Shown here: positions 23,532-33,180 of the stretch, in pieces | Position numbering within the stretch: the stretch's first letter is position 1 | Layout of the letters: each line of letters starts with the position of its first letter | Assembly: GCA_947459175.1 (NCBI GenBank) | Contig: CANHCT010000004.1 | Coordinates: 1-48,536 of the forward strand | Source: Hymenobacteraceae bacterium | Lineage (GTDB): Bacteria; Bacteroidota; Bacteroidia; Cytophagales; Flexibacteraceae | Length of the DNA stretch: 48,536 nucleotides | Direction of reading: 5' to 3' | Notes under the pieces: generated by a model | The model's input: the letters and a program-made list of their open reading frames with translations, nothing else | Database searches by the model: none | What the model was told of the DNA's origin: nothing | Position numbers and translations under genes: made by a program

Positions 23532-26500
23532 CTACCTTTCTGCTGCTATCGCCACCGGCACCTTGAAGATACGCGTGCCTGATCCCAGTTCGGTAACCTC
23601 AAAAACAGCCAGATACAATCCAATTCTGCATTTGCGGCCCTGTTCATTTACACCGTCCCACTTCCAGACTCCCTTTGCCCCGAGGTTGGCGCTTTCGGCC
23701 ACATTATTTACCAAATCTCCTTCCGCAGAAAAAATCCTCAAATTCCCGGTCAAACCGGTTTTTTCGGTGCTGTAAGAAAACAGGGTGAAATCTTTGTTCC
23801 CGTCGCCGTTGGGCGAAAATGTCGCCGGGTCTGCGCTGAAATCTGCACCCGGACTTGGGTTGCGGCTTTGGGAATTTTCATAACCCGGTGTGCCAAACCC
23901 GGCATCTGAGCTCGCCGATTGCCATGAATTCGGATCATTTACAGGCAATTGGGCGGAGATTCTTTCCAGCGAAACACCCTTGGTTTCATCCAAAATCCGG
24001 GCATGGAATTTTTCCGAGTAAAAAAACTTTTGCCAAACCTCACCCTTCGGACCCAGCAAACGGACAGTTCCGCTGTCGGCATTGAACGAAGGCAGGGTCA
24101 TTTCAAGGAAATGCTCTGACTTTCCCTTGGGATAATCGCGGAGGGTAAGGCCGCTTGCACCGGTCAGCAGTACAATGCCCCCCGGCGGAACGGGATAATT
24201 CAGATCTGTAATTACCTTTTCTTCTGCATCGTTGGCAATGCGGAGGTCTTTCAAATCACGAAAACCGGCACTGACATTTTTCAATTCAATGTAATCGGTT
24301 CCCCCTGTTTTGGGATCAAACAATATTTCATTCAGGCACCAGGTGGCGGCATCCGAATCGGCCGGCCTTGCGGTTTCTGCGGTCTGAACCTGACTTTGAT
24401 TGCCTGCACAATCCCGAACCGGACCCAGATTGATGGTTACCAAATCATCAAATTTCAAAACAGGCGAAACCCCGATTTTCATGGCAGCAAAATCGCGGTT
24501 GCTGATTTTTCTTCCCGTAATCTGATAGCCTTTGTCTATACTCAGGCTGGCTGAAGCGAGGGCCAGGCTATCTATCAATTCGTCGAATTCCAGACGGATA
24601 GAATCAGGACTCAAGACCAGTGCTCTTTCAAAAACAGGTGTATTTTGATCTGGTTTTGAGGCCTTTACACTGTTTTCTTTTCCTGGTGTTCCTCCGTTTG
24701 GCGACAAGCTGATGGCCCAGTTGCTGAATGCATCGCAGGGATTGCCGGTGTCAATCATTTCCAAAGACCAGCCATCCAGCCATTGGCTGTAAGGCGAAAA
24801 TGCATTCGAGCGAAATTTAAACTGATGAATCCAGGCCCCGTTGGCAGCCAGAAGATTCAGGTTATCCCCTTCGGTATTTAAGGTTGGAAAACTGGTCAGT
24901 CCCAAAACGCGGATGTCCGGGATGGAACTGAATTTTTCAGCGCCCGATGTTCCCGTCAAAACCAGATATTCTCCGGGTGCCAGTGCATAGGCCGGCATTC
25001 TGGCCGTAGAACTGCCATCGCTGATTTGAACCCCGTTCAGGTCAATCAATGAGGCCCCTGCATTGAAAATTTCTATGTATTCGGCAGCCGGCAGGCTGTT
25101 TTCCGGGGTATCATCGGCCTGCACCTCGGTTATCAGCAAGTCAAAACGACCCGGTGCTTTGCCTTTTCCGAATGAAAAGCGGCTTTCCAATCCCGGATTT
25201 CCGGCACAATCTTTTATCTGGCTGAATTTCAGCCGGTAAGTTTCTCCGGCGGTAAAGGCTTTATTGAAGACCAGGGTAATATTTTCAGGCTGGGGAAAGC
25301 GGTTCAGCACATTTACCAATTGAATATTACCGGTTATTTCAAAGGGAGAAATACCCGGGGTTTGGGCGTTCAGCGGTTCTGAAAAGCTAAGCCGGATGGC
25401 ATTGGAGTCGCTTAAAACATAATCTGTAAACAGAGGGCCTGTGGCATCCGGTGTATTGTTCAATATGCTGTTTGCAGACCCGGGAGTTCCTCCCATTACC
25501 GAATTGGAAGCCAGCCAGTTGCTCTTGCTGCTGCATACCAGAAAGGGATTGATTTGCTCCAGCGTATAGCCTCCGTTTTGCTTTTGGGTACTTCCGTACC
25601 AACTTGTCTTATAGTCAATTACATCAATTACATTGCCATTGTTGTCTTTCAGGGTAAGCAGATCACCGGTATTGTTCAGCGAGGGCAGCGTGACGCCCAA
25701 AGTGGGCCCGAAGGCTTTGTAAGCGATGGTATCAGCCCGATTGCATAATATCAGAAATCCTCCCCCGGGAATGGAAACATTGGGTAGGGTAATGGAGGAT
25801 GTGGCATCCGAAAATGTCCAGTCTTTTATGGACACTGCACCAGAACCCGGGTTGAAAAACTCCGCAAATTCACCCGCCGGCAAATCTACCGGCGGATCGG
25901 GGTCTGCCAGTATTTCGTTGATTACCAAGGTCCTCGGACCAGCAGCAGCGGTCACAGTCAGCAAGACTTGCTGCGGATTACTCTGAATATTGCCCGCCAG
26001 ATCTTTCGATTGACTGACAGCAATGGTGTAAGTGCCGGGACTTACATCTGAGGCCAGCGTCAGCCTGACCACCGAAAAGTTGCCTGCCGCCCTTGCTGCG
26101 CTGCTGATGGAAAGGGCAGGGGAGATGTTGTACAGATTGAGTTGTGAGGCAAAATTTTCATCCACCGGCTCATTGAAGTTCAGGTCCGCCTGATTCGGTG
26201 AAATCAGAGATGCCGACAATAAATTCGGGGGTGTGAGGTCGGGTCCGGCCGGAAGGTCGGCTTTGATGTCGTCGAAATAATGCCGGCTTCGGTTGGTTTT
26301 GGTTGAACGAATCAGGATGCCTAAGCCTGCCGAACTGCTCAGGGCATTGTCCGTACCCGAGCCGAAGGATACGAAATTGCTGCCGGTTATTTTTTCAAAA
26401 ATTTCCCAGTTTCCTGATTCTGAACGGGTTACTTTTATTGTTCCCTGATTGTTACTGCTTCCGTTTACCAGATTATTGCTTTGCGGAATGATTTCGGAAA

Positions 26501-26900
26501 TGGTGCCGCCCAGCATTTTAAACAATCCGATGCCATCACCGGTATTGCCACCCAGTCTGACGAAATAACCGTTTTGCGCATCCGCCAGATTGAGGTTATC
26601 GGCGGTCAGCCAGAACTCCATAAAGTTTTGGCTTGAAGGATTGAAAGCCATCCGGAAGAAAAATTCCCAGGAGGTAAAATTCTGATTGGTAGCAGAGGAT
26701 AAGTATAAAACTGCGGCGGATGCATTCCCTGTGGTGGTCCTCAGTTGTCCGCTGCTCACCTGAAAAGAATCGCTGGTTCCGATCCAGGCAGGATTTTGGT
26801 TGAAATTTCCATCTGAAAAATCATCCGAAAACTGGGCATATCCGGAAATGGGGAAGCAGAATGGAATCAGAAGAAAAAGGCCAAAAACAAAATATTTCAT
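23532..26900 (-). CDS. Large lamin-tail-domain surface protein with FlgD-like C-terminus
   Basis: The 1122-residue protein starts with a signal peptide ending near SGYAQ (residue 23). An N-terminal jelly-roll-like region follows (about 24-210). After this come at least three lamin tail domains, each with the cues INEI/LITEV..D and AEFFNPG, AEYIEIFNAG or DYIELKNVS, plus Ig-like SbsA-type segments (for example NQADLNFNEPVDENF) between them. The C-terminus has FSPNGDGNKDFTLF and a FlgD-like sandwich (WKWDGVNEQGRKC..GLYLAVFEV), as in gliding-motility/type IX secreted proteins. It is probably cell-surface or extracellular; binding partner unknown. ATG at 26900 is chosen over a TTG at 26918. Confidence 0.88.
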   Translation of the reverse strand: MKYFVFGLFLLIPFCFPISGYAQFSDDFSDGNFNQNPAWIGTSDSFQVSSGQLRTTTGNASAAVLYLSSATNQNFTSWEFFFRMAFNPSSQNFMEFWLTADNLNLADAQNGYFVRLGGNTGDGIGLFKMLGGTISEIIPQSNNLVNGSSNNQGTIKVTRSESGNWEIFEKITGSNFVSFGSGTDNALSSSAGLGILIRSTKTNRSRHYFDDIKADLPAGPDLTPPNLLSASLISPNQADLNFNEPVDENFASQLNLYNISPALSISSAARAAGNFSVVRLTLASDVSPGTYTIAVSQSKDLAGNIQSNPQQVLLTVTAAAGPRTLVINEILADPDPPVDLPAGEFAEFFNPGSGAVSIKDWTFSDATSSITLPNVSIPGGGFLILCNRADTIAYKAFGPTLGVTLPSLNNTGDLLTLKDNNGNVIDVIDYKTSWYGSTQKQNGGYTLEQINPFLVCSSKSNWLASNSVMGGTPGSANSILNNTPDATGPLFTDYVLSDSNAIRLSFSEPLNAQTPGISPFEITGNIQLVNVLNRFPQPENITLVFNKAFTAGETYRLKFSQIKDCAGNPGLESRFSFGKGKAPGRFDLLITEVQADDTPENSLPAAEYIEIFNAGASLIDLNGVQISDGSSTARMPAYALAPGEYLVLTGTSGAEKFSSIPDIRVLGLTSFPTLNTEGDNLNLLAANGAWIHQFKFRSNAFSPYSQWLDGWSLEMIDTGNPCDAFSNWAISLSPNGGTPGKENSVKASKPDQNTPVFERALVLSPDSIRLEFDELIDSLALASASLSIDKGYQITGRKISNRDFAAMKIGVSPVLKFDDLVTINLGPVRDCAGNQSQVQTAETARPADSDAATWCLNEILFDPKTGGTDYIELKNVSAGFRDLKDLRIANDAEEKVITDLNYPVPPGGIVLLTGASGLTLRDYPKGKSEHFLEMTLPSFNADSGTVRLLGPKGEVWQKFFYSEKFHARILDETKGVSLERISAQLPVNDPNSWQSASSDAGFGTPGYENSQSRNPSPGADFSADPATFSPNGDGNKDFTLFSYSTEKTGLTGNLRIFSAEGDLVNNVAESANLGAKGVWKWDGVNEQGRKCRIGLYLAVFEVTELGSGTRIFKVPVAIAAER

Positions 26901-26997
26901 TTCTTCAAGAATGCCCAAATTTGCTTTTCTTCGCCGTGATTAGCAACAGGGCCGGAATAATTCCTTGTATTTCCTTTGCTCTCGGGCATCATTCAAC

Positions 26998-28044
26998 ATG
27001 ATCAGAAAAGAATTTCTTTGTTTTATACTCATTTTCAGCCTGTTGGCTTCAGAGGCCGGGGCCTGGGGTTTTTTTGCACACCAGCGCATCAACCGGCTTG
27101 CGGTGTTTTGCCTTCCTCCGGGAATGCTTCCTTTTTTCAAGCACCATATCGTTTACCTCACCGAAAATGCCGTAAATCCTGACCGGCGCCGCTATGCCGT
27201 GAAAGGAGAAGCCCCCCGCCATTTTATTGATATTGATGTGTATGGCGACTCAGCCCTATGGAAAATGCCCCGCCGCTGGAACGATGCAGTTGCAAAATAT
27301 TCGGAAGATACGCTGATGGAATACGGCATTGTACCCTGGGAGGTAAACCGGATGAAATATGTCTTGCAGAGGGCTTTTGAAACCAAAAATGTAAATGCCA
27401 TTCTGCGGACTGCTGCCGATTTGGGCCATTACATTGCCGATTCCAATGTGCCACTCCACACCACCCAAAATTACAACGGCCAAATGACCGGTCAGAAAGG
27501 TATCCATGGATTCTGGGAAAGCCGCTTGCCGGAGTTGTTTTCAGAGGATTACGACTTTTTTGTGGGTCAGGCTGAATATGAAAAGCGCGTTTTGGACAGG
27601 GCATGGCGCGGGGTTATTGAGGCCCATTCTGCCCTCGATTCCGTTTTGAAATTTGAGAAACAACTCGATGCCCGGTTTTCTCCCGACCGGAAATATGGCT
27701 ACGAGCAGCGGGGCAATGTCACCACACAGGTTTACAGCCGGGAATACTCGAGTGCTTATCATGAAATGCTTGGAAATCAGGTAGAAAGGCGAATGCGGGC
27801 CAGCATCAGGGAGGTAGCAGATTTATGGTATACGGCCTGGGTTGATGCCGGACAACCCGACCTGACCGCCCTTTTGGACTATCGGTTTTCAGAAAAGGAA
27901 CAGCAGGAAATGGAGGAAGAAAGGAAACAATGGCAAAAGAAAACCATCGAGGTCAGGACAGAAGAATCGGCGCAGATAAATTTGGAGGAATTCCTTTACG
28001 GAGTTTGCTGCAACCATTCTGAAAAGGGACATTGCAGCAAGTAG
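26998..28044 (+). CDS. Zinc-dependent phospholipase C/S1-P1 nuclease-like secreted protein
   Basis: The 348-residue protein has a signal peptide predicted to be cut before Trp23 (SEAGA/WGFFAHQ). A mature N-terminal Trp and a His five residues later are zinc ligands in this superfamily. Further ligand motifs follow in order: HFIDIDVYGD, DLGHYIADSNVPLHT and GIHGFWESRLPE. The fold is an all-helical trinuclear zinc hydrolase. By motif spacing it could cleave nucleic acids or phospholipids. ATG at 26998 is favoured, since an upstream start at 26965 adds 11 residues before the signal. A cysteine-containing tail (YGVCCNHSEKGHC) closes the protein. It is divergent from the lamin-tail gene. Confidence 0.87.
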   Translation: MIRKEFLCFILIFSLLASEAGAWGFFAHQRINRLAVFCLPPGMLPFFKHHIVYLTENAVNPDRRRYAVKGEAPRHFIDIDVYGDSALWKMPRRWNDAVAKYSEDTLMEYGIVPWEVNRMKYVLQRAFETKNVNAILRTAADLGHYIADSNVPLHTTQNYNGQMTGQKGIHGFWESRLPELFSEDYDFFVGQAEYEKRVLDRAWRGVIEAHSALDSVLKFEKQLDARFSPDRKYGYEQRGNVTTQVYSREYSSAYHEMLGNQVERRMRASIREVADLWYTAWVDAGQPDLTALLDYRFSEKEQQEMEEERKQWQKKTIEVRTEESAQINLEEFLYGVCCNHSEKGHCSK

Positions 28045-28159
28045 CCTCTAAAATATTGGTTTTTGTATGGCTTAGTCAGGACAAGGGATTTGAATTATTC
28101 AAAAGGTTGACATTCAGCCTCAATTCTCTATGTTTTTTATCGACACCAAAGATTAACCT

Positions 28160-28786
28160 TTACTGAGGGGCCTGTCTGCCCATTCCGCCGGAGTCCAGAA
28201 AGTTTTCATTGATAACCACTTTCCAATCCTGCTGAAGCCGCATGGGATGGATAGAAAATGGTCCGGCAATCCGCTTTTTTATTTTTTGCTTTCCTGCAAA
28301 TCCTTCCAAAATGATTTCTCCCTGCATGTGGGGCGAGGTGGCAGCTTTGTTTTTGTATTTGATTTGGTCCCCTTTGGCAATTCCGGGAAGCGTCATGGTA
28401 TCAGGTTTCAGGAATATGGTTCCTGAGCCATAGATTTTTACGGAGTGCAGCGGCCTGGATTCATTTTCGATTACCACCGTAATTTTGGTTCTGGCTTCAT
28501 CTGTTACCATCAGGTAGCAATAGCAAAGCGGGAGAAAAGCCAGAATGTAGGAAGAAGCGCTGATGCCTTTGCCTTCATTGTTTTCAACATTCGCATTTTT
28601 CAGCCAGCCCCATAAAAACCAAACCACAGACAGAACCCAAACCAATACACCCGCTACCAGTAAGGGCAGGGTCAAATCTTCAAGATCTTCTACCGCAAAG
28701 TAGGCGATTAGGGTAGCAAGCGTGCACAAAATAATGGCCGTCCAGGCCATCCATTTTGAGGTATTTAACAAGTCTCTGTATATCAT
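28160..28786 (-). CDS. Membrane protein of unknown function
   Basis: The 208-residue protein has three hydrophobic segments (about residues 12-30, 39-62 and 80-95) followed by a soluble beta-rich C-terminal domain (KITVVIENES, GSGTIFLKPDTMTLPG) that is probably periplasmic. No family recognised. Its ATG overlaps the stop of the upstream barrel gene by 4 bp (ATGA), so it is likely co-translated and may work with it in the envelope. A 115-bp convergent gap separates it from the zinc hydrolase gene, with nothing supported in it. Confidence 0.7.
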   Translation of the reverse strand: MIYRDLLNTSKWMAWTAIILCTLATLIAYFAVEDLEDLTLPLLVAGVLVWVLSVVWFLWGWLKNANVENNEGKGISASSYILAFLPLCYCYLMVTDEARTKITVVIENESRPLHSVKIYGSGTIFLKPDTMTLPGIAKGDQIKYKNKAATSPHMQGEIILEGFAGKQKIKKRIAGPFSIHPMRLQQDWKVVINENFLDSGGMGRQAPQ

Positions 28787-29508
28787 TTTTGATTTTCGTC
28801 TGGTACCTGGTATTCAAAGGGACAAATAATTTCTTTGATGGTGTAGGTGATGTTAATGCCCAAAAAGGTGTAAATATCCTTGTCATACAAATTGCCCCTT
28901 TGTTGCCCGGTCTGAACATCGCGGTCACTCACATTATCCAGATAATCGGTAAACAGGAATCTGGCCCCAAATTCAAAACCCACATTCCAAAATTGATTGA
29001 TTTGTTGCTTATAGCCAAATCCGAGATTTATGGCTGGCTGTACCATTGAAACTGCGGCATTTTTTTCTACCGGGTCCGAGTTGAAAACAAAAACAGAGGG
29101 ACCTCCGAAAAGATATGGTGAGCCGAAAATGAAACGGTTTTTCGGATTTCGGAAATTGAAGAAATTATACTCGCCCATCGCCGAAAACTCCACAATGCTG
29201 GATCTGAAGGAATTGGGTTGGATTTTTGATGTGTACAAGTTGGGAGAAAGTGCTCCGTCTCCGGCCAGATTTCCCAAAACCAGATTGGCCCTTCCCACCA
29301 GGGCCATGCTGAAGTTATAGCGAAAAAGCAATTGTACTCCCGGTCTTGACAAAACGGGATTGAGCTGCGGATTAAGATCGCCCTTGTAATTCAGTGCTCC
29401 GAGTCCTGCGCCAAATTCAAACCGCTGAGCAATAAGATTTTGGGAAATTGAAAAAATAAAAAAAATGAGGGCTGTAAGCCCTCGGATAACAAATATTTTG
29501 ATACTCAT
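28783..29508 (-). CDS. DUF6089-like outer-membrane beta-barrel protein
   Basis: The 241-residue protein has a signal peptide ending near LIAQ. It then shows repeated amphipathic strands with the GxGxxNYKGDL opening and FGARFLFTDYLDNVS near the end, a pattern of DUF6089/outer-membrane barrel proteins common in Bacteroidota. Function unknown. It lies 21-30 bp after a paralogous, larger barrel gene and overlaps the following membrane-protein gene. Two ATGs are possible (29517 and 29508); the second is used because the signal begins there. Confidence 0.8.
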   Translation of the reverse strand: MSIKIFVIRGLTALIFFIFSISQNLIAQRFEFGAGLGALNYKGDLNPQLNPVLSRPGVQLLFRYNFSMALVGRANLVLGNLAGDGALSPNLYTSKIQPNSFRSSIVEFSAMGEYNFFNFRNPKNRFIFGSPYLFGGPSVFVFNSDPVEKNAAVSMVQPAINLGFGYKQQINQFWNVGFEFGARFLFTDYLDNVSDRDVQTGQQRGNLYDKDIYTFLGINITYTIKEIICPFEYQVPDENQK

Positions 29509-29538
29509 CCCTGCCATAACGCTTCCGGATGAAAAATA

Positions 29539-30705
29539 TTAACGGAATTTTGGTGGCTTCTGTTTGATTTCCAGAATATACGCCAGGTGAAAAGCCGTGA
29601 CCATCCAATAATCCCGCCTTTTATTTCCTCTTGGCGGTGGCTGCCCCACTCCTTCGGAAGTTTCAAAAGCCTTAAATCTTTGAAACGGCTTTCCTGTTTC
29701 CGGATTTAAAATGAGATCGCCTGTTACAGGGTCTTTTAAATCTATTGAAGTAGTGTTGTTGATGTTCCATGTACTACCCCATGGTCTTGTAGTCAGGTTT
29801 CTTCTGTCCCCTGTAACGGCTGCGTTTGCCTCTGCACTGCGGTCAGACATTTCGATACCAAGGAAATTGCCTTGCTCAGCCATCCGCTGATATACCTCAT
29901 CTGTTGGATACTTTGAACTAACATCATCGATGTAGTCGGTGAATACGAAACGATAGCACATTTCAAAACTCAAGTCCCATTTATCAGCCAGACGGTATCG
30001 GAGTCCGAAGCCAAGTGGTACACCCAATTGCCAAAGAGAATATGGTGAGGGTGTTCCGGGAATTCCTGTATTTTGACCTTCTGTACCAAGGGGTTGCAAG
30101 CTTACCCAATCATTGCTTTGACCTGGCCGGATGGGTGTCATGGCTTTGGGGTTATGATGAAAGAAGCAAAGTCCCAGAATTCCGTAAGGGTTGAGAAAGT
30201 TCCTTCTCAGATACCCCCTGTTGGTTGGAAAAAGATCAAAAACACCAACACCGGCTATTTCAAAAATGTCGTTTCTGAAATGAAGATTCCGAACAAACCT
30301 TCCTTTATCTGTGGCCTCCGGACTGGTAATCCTTGAAACGGAAAAATCATCTCCTCTCAGCCTCATCCAGGTGAGAGAACCCCTGAGGGTAATATTCGGG
30401 TGAATTCTCTGGAGGTAGAATCCGGTAAGATAACTTCGGGTATACCGCATGTCGGAACTACCCCTTCTTGTTCTGGGGGCCAAATCTCCAAAGTAGTTGG
30501 AAATACCTGTTCCGCCTCCGTAGGAAACATATTTCTTCGATTTACTAAAGTCAGTTCTCACTGTAAATCGGGAGATCTGCCTGTTTCGGGTCTTTAAAGC
30601 AGCCCTTTTTGCCCGCTTCCCAAAAAGTAACTGCGCTTCAGCAGAAAGCGAAACTGAAAAAATTAAAAGGACTAAAAATCCAAACAGCAAGGATTTACGC
30701 TGCAT
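29539..30705 (-). CDS. DUF6089-like outer-membrane beta-barrel protein, larger paralogue
   Basis: The 388-residue protein has a signal peptide (FGFLVLLIFSVSLSAEAQ). A basic linker rich in Arg and Lys follows (KRAKRAALKTRNRQ), then barrel strands beginning YVSYGGGTGISNYFGDLAP. CYRFVFTDYIDDVSSKYP matches the last-strand motif of the smaller neighbour, so the two are related. About 100 residues separate that strand from the C-terminal one, including a loop with DPVTGDLILNPETGKPF. ATG at 30705 is favoured over a GTG at 30744. In Bacteroidota such genes sit near nadK, as here. Role unknown. Confidence 0.8.
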   Translation of the reverse strand: MQRKSLLFGFLVLLIFSVSLSAEAQLLFGKRAKRAALKTRNRQISRFTVRTDFSKSKKYVSYGGGTGISNYFGDLAPRTRRGSSDMRYTRSYLTGFYLQRIHPNITLRGSLTWMRLRGDDFSVSRITSPEATDKGRFVRNLHFRNDIFEIAGVGVFDLFPTNRGYLRRNFLNPYGILGLCFFHHNPKAMTPIRPGQSNDWVSLQPLGTEGQNTGIPGTPSPYSLWQLGVPLGFGLRYRLADKWDLSFEMCYRFVFTDYIDDVSSKYPTDEVYQRMAEQGNFLGIEMSDRSAEANAAVTGDRRNLTTRPWGSTWNINNTTSIDLKDPVTGDLILNPETGKPFQRFKAFETSEGVGQPPPRGNKRRDYWMVTAFHLAYILEIKQKPPKFR

Positions 30706-30800
30706 AGCTATCTTTTCATTTGTAATGTACTGTTTAACAAACACTCTAACCGCAAAACTAACTGAAAAAAAATCAACAAAAAAGTCTGTATTTCTTTTTA

Positions 30801-31679
30801 TTAATTTCTAAGGTCCTTGCCCCAAAAAAGTTTTTCCCGGATGGCATTTCCAAAGGAATAGCCTGGGTACTGAATGAAAAGAGCCTCCCGGTCAGATTTC
30901 CTGATTTTCAGCGTTTGATGACTGGGAAAAGTTCGGGAGCGCGAATCCATTGAAACCATTATTTTTTGATGCCTGCTCTTAGGTTTCAACTCCAGTGAAA
31001 TGTGGTCGGGCAAAACCAATGGCCGCATAGATAAATTATGCGGGCTAATCGGGGTAATTACAATACTTTGATTATCAGGAAGTAAAATAGGGCCGCCGCA
31101 ACTCAGCGAATAGCCTGTTGAGCCGGTAGCTGTAGAAATAATCAATCCATCTCCCCAGTATTCATTCAGAAATTCTCCTTCTATCCGTGTTTCAACAGTA
31201 ATCATAGAAGCCGTATCGCGTTTGGCCACTGTGATTTCATTTAATGCAAAGTTTTCGCTGAAAAGGGGTCCTTCCTCACTTTCAAGCGAAAGCAATGGTC
31301 TGGAAAAAATTTCGGGATCTCCTTTTTTCAGAAAGGCGATAATCCCGTCGGTTTCGGCCGAATTCGCAATGGCCAAAAAACCCATCCTCCCAAAATTTAC
31401 ACCCAAAACAGGAATTTTTGCGGGTACCGAATACAAAAGGGTATCCAAAATGGTACCATCGCCGCCCAAACTCAAGAGAATATCCAGATCAGAAATGTCA
31501 TCTCCCTGTTCAAAAATTCCACTGCTTGAAAATTCAAGGCCTGTTCCTTTTTCGTACGGCTTCAGCAATGCCCTTGATACCAGGATTTCAAAGCCGGCCT
31601 CTTCCAGCTTTTTTCCGAATTGGTCCAGTTCGTTTTTGGGAATACGATGAAATCCCAGAGAATGAAGACCTACTTTCAT
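30801..31679 (-). CDS. nadK: NAD kinase
   Basis: The 292-residue protein has the NAD kinase signature GGDGT (residues 72-76), the NE pair at 147-148 (FALNEIT) and the [16 protein letters not shown] segment that binds NAD. It phosphorylates NAD to NADP in the cytoplasm. Length is normal. The start ATG at 31679 lies 7 bp after the stop of the CBS-domain gene. The arrangement CBS protein, nadK, DUF6089 barrels is familiar from Bacteroidota genomes; a functional link is not known. Confidence 0.96.
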   Translation of the reverse strand: MKVGLHSLGFHRIPKNELDQFGKKLEEAGFEILVSRALLKPYEKGTGLEFSSSGIFEQGDDISDLDILLSLGGDGTILDTLLYSVPAKIPVLGVNFGRMGFLAIANSAETDGIIAFLKKGDPEIFSRPLLSLESEEGPLFSENFALNEITVAKRDTASMITVETRIEGEFLNEYWGDGLIISTATGSTGYSLSCGGPILLPDNQSIVITPISPHNLSMRPLVLPDHISLELKPKSRHQKIMVSMDSRSRTFPSHQTLKIRKSDREALFIQYPGYSFGNAIREKLFWGKDLRN

Positions 31680-31686
31680 ACCTGTT

Positions 31687-32352
31687 TCAGATTCCTAAAT
31701 ACTTCATCAGCAAATCCAATCTTTCCTGGTCGAGAGATGTGGATTCACTCTTGTGGTGGACTTCAACTACTTGGTAGTCAAATCTTTCAAGTGTAGCCAC
31801 AATTCGGGAAAGATCTTTTTGATTGATTTTGAGGTGAACAATTAACCTCTCCTGAGCCAGCGGGTCTGCCTCGGCTACTACGGCCAAAATCTTCGATTGA
31901 TTGGCTTCCACCAATCTTGAAATTTCAGAAAGGGAGTAGTCGTTCATCATCACAGATAAGACAATCACGCCGCCCTCTGTCTGGAAAGCATAACTGTCGC
32001 TGAGTGCCTCCAAAGCCTGACCCAGCAAAATGAATCCATCATAATCTCCTTTTTCATCCAATACAGGCAGTACCGGCAAATTGGCCTTTCGAAAAAGCAC
32101 CAAAACCTCAAAAAAATGCTGACCTGCTGTGGCTGGTTTGTCTACTTTTTCAAGGTCACACTCGCCGACATTTTTGTTGATTTCCTTTTCTGTTTCCAAA
32201 TCTGCAAGGGGCAGAAAACCAAGGAACTTGTTTTCCTCCACAACCGCCAGATAATCAATTCCTTCTTCAAAATCCTCTCGAAACAGATCCGCCAATTCGT
32301 CTTTAGGCGAAAGGGGACCGGGAACTTTCCTGACGATTTCGGATACAAGCAT
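31687..32352 (-). CDS. CBS domain-containing protein
   Basis: The 221-residue protein has two CBS motifs in its first 120 residues ([20 protein letters not shown] and [23 protein letters not shown]) and a C-terminal ACT-like or ferredoxin-like part (about 130-215; [22 protein letters not shown], then [20 protein letters not shown]). Such proteins usually sense adenine nucleotides. Next to nadK, a regulatory role in nucleotide-cofactor metabolism is possible but unproven. Its ATG shares one base with the stop of the upstream hydrolase gene. Confidence 0.85.
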   Translation of the reverse strand: MLVSEIVRKVPGPLSPKDELADLFREDFEEGIDYLAVVEENKFLGFLPLADLETEKEINKNVGECDLEKVDKPATAGQHFFEVLVLFRKANLPVLPVLDEKGDYDGFILLGQALEALSDSYAFQTEGGVIVLSVMMNDYSLSEISRLVEANQSKILAVVAEADPLAQERLIVHLKINQKDLSRIVATLERFDYQVVEVHHKSESTSLDQERLDLLMKYLGI

Positions 32353-33107
32353 CAGTTTTTAACAAGAAAATCGTGTAAAAGTTGGTTGAATCTTTCAGGC
32401 TGCTCCATCATCGGGGCATGGCAGCAGTGATCAATAAAATAGAGGGTGCTGTTTTTTATCAGCCGGTTAAATTCATGGGCCACATGCGGTGGGGTAATTG
32501 TATCGTTCAGCCCCCAAATCAGAAGTGTCGGAACTTTTATTTTTTCTAAATCCCCTGCCAGATTATGCCGCTGGGCAGATTTGGCAATGGCCACAATTGC
32601 CATACATTTGGAAACACTTTTTGTGATATCGAACACCTCCTGTACCAATTCATCCGATGCTACATTGGGGTCATAAAAGGTGTAGCCAACGCGTTCCTTG
32701 ATGTATTCGAAACTTCCTCTTTTCGGGAAGGAACCTCCCATGGAGTTTTCAAACAGGCCTGAACTTCCTGTCAGGATGAGGGTTTTTACTTTACCCGGAT
32801 TGGCAAGGGTATACACCAATGCAATATGTCCGCCAAGGGAATTTCCCATCAAATGAAACTCTCTGATGTCGGTTGCTTTCACAAATCCCTCCACATATTT
32901 CCTCAGACCATCGATAGTGGCCGAAAGAAGGGGCATTTCGTAAATGGGCAATACCGGCACCACCACCCTAAACCGATCTTTCAAGGCTGAAACAGTTGGC
33001 TCCCAGTTGCTTAAAGCGCCAAAAAGACCATGCAGCATCACCACCACCGGCCCATTTCCGGCATCCAGATATTTGTACTCTCCGAGTGTTTTAAGGTGTT
33101 CGTTCAA
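32352..33107 (-). CDS. Alpha/beta hydrolase
   Basis: The 251-residue enzyme has the complete alpha/beta hydrolase triad in standard places: nucleophile Ser90 in GNSLGG, Asp202 in GLNDTITPP and His230 in HCCHAPMM. An oxyanion-hole HG motif (MLHGLFG) is at residues 25-29. No signal peptide, so cytoplasmic. It resembles the MhpC/BphD-type carbon-carbon hydrolase and general esterase group; the substrate is unknown. It is coupled to the CBS gene through a TGATG overlap. The 73-bp gap upstream separates it from the amidotransferase gene. Confidence 0.9.
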   Translation of the reverse strand: MNEHLKTLGEYKYLDAGNGPVVVMLHGLFGALSNWEPTVSALKDRFRVVVPVLPIYEMPLLSATIDGLRKYVEGFVKATDIREFHLMGNSLGGHIALVYTLANPGKVKTLILTGSSGLFENSMGGSFPKRGSFEYIKERVGYTFYDPNVASDELVQEVFDITKSVSKCMAIVAIAKSAQRHNLAGDLEKIKVPTLLIWGLNDTITPPHVAHEFNRLIKNSTLYFIDHCCHAPMMEQPERFNQLLHDFLVKN

Positions 33108-33180
33108 TTTCGTTTACCGGTTTTGGAATGCCGGCAAATAAGGCAATAATTCAATTTTTTCCACCATACTCAAAAAAGAA

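Noticed and set aside
28045-28159. Bidirectional terminator between the convergent genes
   Set aside because: AAAGGTT and AACCTTT arms exist but are separated by about 45 bases with no compact hairpin.
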